Source of the DNA: Lachnospiraceae bacterium
GTDB taxonomy: Bacteria; Bacillota; Clostridia; Lachnospirales; Lachnospiraceae
Length of the DNA stretch: 34,335 nucleotides
Direction: 5' to 3'
Assembly (NCBI GenBank): GCA_024681775.1
Contig: JAILAF010000087.1
Coordinates: forward strand, 1-34,335
A program made the position numbers and the translations under genes. The notes under the pieces are model-generated. The model was not told the origin of the DNA, ran no database searches, and saw only the letters and a list, made by a program, of their open reading frames with translations. Shown here piece after piece: positions 30,709 to 34,335 of the stretch; position 1 is the stretch's first letter; each line of letters begins with the position of its first letter.

Positions 30709-31461
30709 ATGAAGACGCACATTTCCGTCATCATTCCTGCCCATAACGAAGAAAAATATATCAAGAGATGCATTTCTTCCATAAAAAATGCGTCGAAGCA
30801 GTTTAAAGGAAATGTGGAGATCATCGTGGTCTGCAACCGCTGCACGGACAAAACGGCAGAGATTGCGGAGTCTTTGGGCGCACGGGTGCTGACTAACGAG
30901 GACCGATGCATCGCCAAGGTCAGAAATACCGGTATCGCAGAAGCAAAAGGGGAGATCATTGTTACTATCGATGCAGATAATCGCATGACGCCCGGAACCT
31001 TCCGCGAGATCTACACCCTTATCAGAAGCGGAGAGTATATCGGTGGCGGCGCTCCTATCCGATTTGAGCGATATTCCTTTCCGTTATGGTGCAACGATCT
31101 GATGTGCAGAGCGTCCTTTGGAATCACCGGTCTATATTGTGGGATTTTTTGGGCAAAGAAGGAGACCTTCGATGCCATCGGTGGCTTCGTGGACAAACGT
31201 GCTATGGAAGACGTGGCGACGGCGAAGCTCCTGAAGGAATACGGAAAAAGACAGGGGAAGAAATATACGACCCTACGGAAAAATGTCCTGATCAACTCCA
31301 CCCGAAAATACGATGACCTGGGGGATTGGCTGTATTTCAAACTAATGATCAAAAACGCTGGCGCACTGGTAAAAGCAGTTTTCGGGGATACCTCCGGGGT
31401 GGACCGGCTGCTGGATGAGCTCTTTTACGATTATAATGATACACATCAAAAATCCGGCTGA
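30709..31461 (+). CDS. Family 2 glycosyltransferase
   Basis: A 250-residue GT-A fold transferase. It begins HISVIIPAHNEEKYIKRCISSI, the GT2 nucleotide-binding start. The metal-binding DxD is in VTIDADNRMTPGTF. The middle segment SFGITGLYCGIFWAKKETFDAIGGF and the following MEDVATAKLL carry the acceptor-side acidic residues. No membrane helix follows, so it is a soluble or peripheral enzyme. It would add a sugar from an NDP-sugar to an unknown acceptor, perhaps a surface polymer. The stop overlaps the terminator: its last codons (QKSG) come from the terminator stem. Confidence 0.92.
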   Translation: MKTHISVIIPAHNEEKYIKRCISSIKNASKQFKGNVEIIVVCNRCTDKTAEIAESLGARVLTNEDRCIAKVRNTGIAEAKGEIIVTIDADNRMTPGTFREIYTLIRSGEYIGGGAPIRFERYSFPLWCNDLMCRASFGITGLYCGIFWAKKETFDAIGGFVDKRAMEDVATAKLLKEYGKRQGKKYTTLRKNVLINSTRKYDDLGDWLYFKLMIKNAGALVKAVFGDTSGVDRLLDELFYDYNDTHQKSG

Positions 31462-31484
31462 CCAGGCCGGATTTTTGTGGAGAA
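31447..31484 (+). terminator. Rho-independent terminator, copy 2 of the identical 38-bp pair
   Basis: Identical to 30034-30071. The left stem arm overlaps the end of the GT2 coding sequence, so the coding end and the terminator are fused. It separates GT2 from the downstream FkbH operon. The 31485-31650 leader that follows has only a weak promoter-like TATGATAAT near 31532. Confidence 0.88.
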
Positions 31485-31650
31485 AGGGAATGAAAAAAGT
31501 ATGATAGAAAACATTTCGTTTGCTTTCTATGATATGATAATACATGGTGATTGTGACAGGTTTTTGTAAGCTTTGTGTTTTCTGTGTGAACTGGAAAACG
31601 AAGGAATGGACCTGCGGGATCGCAAAAACATGGAACTGTGAGCATCCGAG

Positions 31651-33429
31651 ATGAAGGAACTGGAATACCCCTTTGACGGGGATCTGATCCTGGCTTCCAA
31701 GAAGAGCCTGAAGCGGCAGCTTTTGGCGGAGCGGCAGGATTTTCTTTCCAAGAAAATAGCGATTTTGGGTGGTGGGACGACCGCTGCGATCCGGCAGACG
31801 TTGGAACTGTTTTTGCTGCAGTACGGGATTAGCCCCTCTTTTTATGAGTCGGAGTACAATCAATACTACCAGGATGCGTGCTTTGATAATCCGCGATTGA
31901 TGGAATTCGGCCCAGATCTGATCTATGTCTGCACCTCCAACCGCAATGTGATCCATTACCCCGAGATGAGCGATTCTGCGGAACAGATCGGGGAAAAGCT
32001 CCGGGGAGAGTACGACCGCTTCGAGAAGATCTGGTCCTGCCTGCGGGAGACTTATCATTGCCCCGTTATTCAGAACAATTTCGAGATGCCCGCTTACCGC
32101 CTTCTGGGGAACAAGGACGCCTCGGATCCTCACGGAAGAGTGCATTTTCTCTCCCGGCTGAATCTGCTTTTTGCGGAGTATGCGGATTCTCATGACAACT
32201 TTTTCCTCTGTGATATCAATTATATTTCCGCGGATTACGGGCTGCGGGAGTGGTCGGATCCTTTTTACTGGTACATGTACAAATACGCCCTGAATGTCAG
32301 CGCCATTCCGCTGCTTTCCTTCAATGTGGCGAATATCATCAAATCCCTTTACGGGAAAAATCAAAAGGGCCTGGTGCTGGATCTGGACAATACCCTCTGG
32401 GGCGGTGTCGTGGGAGATGACGGCCCGGAGCACATCGTCATCGGCCCCGAGGAGGCGGAAGGGCAGGCATACACGGAGTTCCAGGAGTATGTACGGGATC
32501 TGTCAAAGCTGGGGGTCCTCCTGACCGTGGATTCCAAGAATGACGAAGAAAACGCCCTTGCGGGCCTGCGGCACCCCGACAGTGTCCTGCATCCCGAGGA
32601 TTTTGTCTGCGTGAAGGCCAATTGGGACCCCAAGGACCGGAACTTTACGCAGATCGCGCAGAGTTTAAACCTTCTGCCGGAGAGTCTGGTTTTCGTGGAC
32701 GACAACCCTGCGGAACGGCATATCATCAAGAGTGCCTATCCCGGTGTGGCCACTCCTGCCATGGAGGAGGCTCACCATTACATCCAAAGCATCGATCGCG
32801 CGGGGTATTTTGAGGTGACGGTCCTTTCGGAGGATGACAGGCGCCGCAGCGAGATGTATAAGGAAAACGCGCAGCGGGAGCAGCTGAAGTCCTCCTTCAG
32901 CGATTACAGAGAATACCTGCTTTCCCTGGAAATGAAAGCGGTGATCAGGCCGTTTGAGCCGGTGTATCTGGACCGGATCGCGCAGCTGACCAACAAATCC
33001 AACCAATTCAACCTGACCACCAAACGCTACACCCCGGCGGACATCGCCAGGGTGGCGGAAGACCCGGTTTATCTGACCTTTTATGGGAAGCTGGAGGACC
33101 GGTTCGGCGACAATGGCGTGGTTTCCATCCTGATCGGCAGGAAGGAGAGTGGGATCTGCCATATGGATCTGTGGCTCATGAGCTGCCGCGTCCTGAAGCG
33201 GGACATGGAATACGCCATGATGGACGCGCTGGTGGAACGGTGCAGGCAGGAATCGCTGACAGAGATCCGGGGGTATTATTATCCCACGGCAAAAAACAAA
33301 ATGGTCCGGGATTTCTACGGGGACATGGGATTTACCCTGCTTTCGGAGGACGAGGAGGGCAACCGGACCTGGCAGTTTTTGATCGATGATGCATATCAAA
33401 AGAAAAATACGGTCATTGCAATCGTGTAA
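31651..33429 (+). CDS. FkbH-like HAD-IIIC/acyltransferase protein
   Basis: A 592-residue multidomain enzyme. Residues 1-235 form the N-terminal domain seen in capsule and natural-product FkbH proteins (KKIAILGGGTTAAIRQTLEL, YESEYNQYYQDA). Residues 240-380 are the HAD-IIIC domain: LVLDLDNTLWGG with Asp244 and Asp246, TVDSKND, KANWDPK and VFVDDNPAER. Residues 385-592 are a GNAT-like domain. FkbH proteins load a three-carbon unit from 1,3-bisphosphoglycerate onto an acyl carrier protein; relatives load other acids. The ATG at 31651 has a weak ribosome site, but a stop lies 12 bp upstream in frame and the N-terminus matches the family. The carrier protein follows 44 bp later. Confidence 0.93.
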   Translation: MKELEYPFDGDLILASKKSLKRQLLAERQDFLSKKIAILGGGTTAAIRQTLELFLLQYGISPSFYESEYNQYYQDACFDNPRLMEFGPDLIYVCTSNRNVIHYPEMSDSAEQIGEKLRGEYDRFEKIWSCLRETYHCPVIQNNFEMPAYRLLGNKDASDPHGRVHFLSRLNLLFAEYADSHDNFFLCDINYISADYGLREWSDPFYWYMYKYALNVSAIPLLSFNVANIIKSLYGKNQKGLVLDLDNTLWGGVVGDDGPEHIVIGPEEAEGQAYTEFQEYVRDLSKLGVLLTVDSKNDEENALAGLRHPDSVLHPEDFVCVKANWDPKDRNFTQIAQSLNLLPESLVFVDDNPAERHIIKSAYPGVATPAMEEAHHYIQSIDRAGYFEVTVLSEDDRRRSEMYKENAQREQLKSSFSDYREYLLSLEMKAVIRPFEPVYLDRIAQLTNKSNQFNLTTKRYTPADIARVAEDPVYLTFYGKLEDRFGDNGVVSILIGRKESGICHMDLWLMSCRVLKRDMEYAMMDALVERCRQESLTEIRGYYYPTAKNKMVRDFYGDMGFTLLSEDEEGNRTWQFLIDDAYQKKNTVIAIV

Positions 33430-33473
33430 TTATGTGTACATATTTACAATCTGACCCATAAGGAGAGAAAAGA

Positions 33474-33716
33474 ATGACTCGCGAAGAAGTGTATGAGCAG
33501 TTAAATCAGGTGTTCCGTCAGGTGTTTGACGACGAGGATATCGTGGTAAGCGACAGCACCACCGCTGATGACATCGAGGACTGGGACTCTCTGGAGCACA
33601 TCAATCTGGTGGTAGCGGTGGAGAAGCAGTTTTCCATCAAATTCAACATGGGAGAGGTGAACTCCTTCCAAAATGTGGGAGAGATGGTGGATCTGATCCT
33701 GCAGAGAGTCGGATGA
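33474..33716 (+). CDS. Acyl carrier protein
   Basis: An 80-residue carrier. The phosphopantetheine serine is Ser39 in DWDSLEHINLV, and the acidic helix 2 and FNMGEVNSFQNVGEMVDLI follow. AAGGAGAG precedes the ATG. Directly behind FkbH, it is the expected acceptor of the FkbH-loaded acyl unit, distinct from the housekeeping AcpP. Confidence 0.93.
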   Translation: MTREEVYEQLNQVFRQVFDDEDIVVSDSTTADDIEDWDSLEHINLVVAVEKQFSIKFNMGEVNSFQNVGEMVDLILQRVG

Positions 33717-33735
33717 GTTTCTTCTATTATATATA

Positions 33736-34251
33736 GTGCCTGAAAAAAGCCTGCGCACGAATGACGATGTCTGTTTGGAACCTTTCTGTTTGGAACCTAT
33801 GGAGCTCGCTTCGCAGGCACGCTTGGGGGATGCAGTGAATACTTATCATTTTCAGGATCTGGAGCTCGGACAGCAGGAACGCCTGGTCTATGAGGTCACG
33901 GAGGAAAAACTGGCAGCATTTCTGCAGCTGACGGGGGACGATAACCCGCTTCATACGGATGATGCCTTTGCAAAGGAGATGGGGCATCCCGGGAAAGTAT
34001 CCTACGGCATGCTTTCCGCTTCGATGATCTCTGCCCTGGCAGGGGTGTATCTGCCGGGAAAATACTGCCTTTTGCAGCAGGTGACGAGTAAATTCGCCGC
34101 CCCCGTGTATGTGGGAGACCGGGTCACTCTGACGGGAACCGTGGAAGAGCTGAATGAAAGTGTGGGCCGGGTCGTGGTCAAGGTCCGCGGCATCAATCAG
34201 GACGGAAAAACCGTCCTCAGGGGCAGTTATTCTGCAGGCTTTACGCAGTAG
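33736..34251 (+). CDS. MaoC-like (R)-specific enoyl-thioester hydratase
   Basis: A hot-dog-fold enzyme of up to 171 residues. The hydratase motif is GDDNPLHTDDAFAKEMGHPG, with the catalytic Asp and His, and YGMLSASMISALAGVYLPG follows as in MaoC/PhaJ. It should hydrate enoyl to 3-hydroxyacyl thioesters, or dehydrate in reverse. Start is uncertain: GTG 33736 has no ribosome site; ATG 33799 (MELASQARL) would remove a 15-bp tandem duplication that encodes CLEPF-CLEPM. Position between ACP and an SDR suggests it acts on ACP-bound chains. Confidence 0.87.
   Translation: MPEKSLRTNDDVCLEPFCLEPMELASQARLGDAVNTYHFQDLELGQQERLVYEVTEEKLAAFLQLTGDDNPLHTDDAFAKEMGHPGKVSYGMLSASMISALAGVYLPGKYCLLQQVTSKFAAPVYVGDRVTLTGTVEELNESVGRVVVKVRGINQDGKTVLRGSYSAGFTQ
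33770..33799 (+). repeat. 15-bp tandem duplication at the MaoC 5' end
   Basis: TCTGTTTGGAACCTT is followed at once by TCTGTTTGGAACCTA, a 14 of 15 match. The second copy ends at the ATG at 33799. Confidence 0.85.
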
Positions 34252-34262
34252 GAGGGGAGATT

Positions 34263-34335
34263 TTGAGTAAAAACATTCTCATTACCGGTGCGTCCTCGGA
34301 TGTGGGGATCGCCTTTCTGAAAGAAGAGAATCCTG
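34263..34335 (+). CDS. SDR-family oxidoreductase (partial, N-terminus only)
   Basis: Twenty-four codons before the window edge: LSKNILITGASSDVGIAFLK, an NAD(P)-binding Rossmann start with the TGxxxxxG pattern of short-chain dehydrogenases. The start is TTG at 34263 with GGAGGGGAG upstream. It begins 11 bp after the MaoC stop. By context it may be a 3-oxoacyl-ACP reductase acting before the hydratase, but the diagnostic YxxxK lies outside the window. Confidence 0.72.
   Translation, partial: MSKNILITGASSDVGIAFLKEENP

Noticed and set aside
31606-31641. Short ATG frame before fkbH, in the same frame but ended by TGA (possible readthrough or leader peptide).
   Set aside because: AAGGA abuts the ATG with no spacing, and the fkbH product from 31651 already matches the usual family N-terminus.

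Overview
The window looks like a Lachnospiraceae (Firmicutes/Clostridia) replicon of medium GC. Evidence: strong AGGAGG-type ribosome binding sites, compact operons, sigma-A promoters, a meso-diaminopimelate dehydrogenase, ferredoxin-tailed aldo/keto reductase, DUF5684 and DUF6935 proteins, an LCP protein and no RND-type outer-membrane partner beside the MacAB-like genes. No rRNA, tRNA, CRISPR or phage genes were seen. The assignment below family level is inference.

Layout. 1-1719 is scrap-rich: a DUF3795-GNAT fusion running off the left edge, the C-terminal tail of an unrecognised (perhaps mobilisation) protein, and a 5'-truncated IS200/IS605-type tnpB with its 3' end. 1720-5280 (minus) is a three-gene MacAB-like exporter with a clear promoter. 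5647-9839 (minus) carries an HD-GYP signalling protein, a DUF1294 protein, an aldo/keto reductase and ddh.

9927-14345 is a complete plasmid-type replication and partition module. A Rep_3-like initiator points left. ParA and a small ribbon-helix-helix partition protein point right. Between them lie about 1.8 kb without a convincing gene. This space holds iteron arrays built on TTTTTGTAC with an almost exact 22-bp period, followed by a long AT-rich stretch. The same 9-mer, in the opposite orientation, sits just before parA and again inside the linker-coding part of the partition gene. The module is flanked by genes that are usually chromosomal (ddh, tex, Y-family polymerase, ldh, tldD/pmbA), so the replicon is a candidate chromid or an integrated plasmid. 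This is the most notable part of the window.

14602-22290 (plus) reads as one or a few transcripts: tex, a small conserved gene, a lipoprotein amidase, a DUF5684 membrane protein, a DinB/UmuC-type polymerase, a NodB-fold deacetylase, a small gene and L-lactate dehydrogenase. 22568-26157 is a TldD/PmbA pair plus a HAD hydrolase, ending at a bidirectional terminator shared with the convergent LCP gene. 27433-30023 holds a TetR regulator with a CPBP protease, a YjbR-MGMT fusion and a DUF6935 protein. 30415-31461 has a zinc-ribbon protein and a GT2 glycosyltransferase, bracketed by two identical 38-bp terminator sequences. 31651 to the right edge begins an FkbH / acyl carrier protein / MaoC / SDR operon, which looks like synthesis of a small acyl-thioester building block, probably for a surface glycoconjugate or specialised metabolite.
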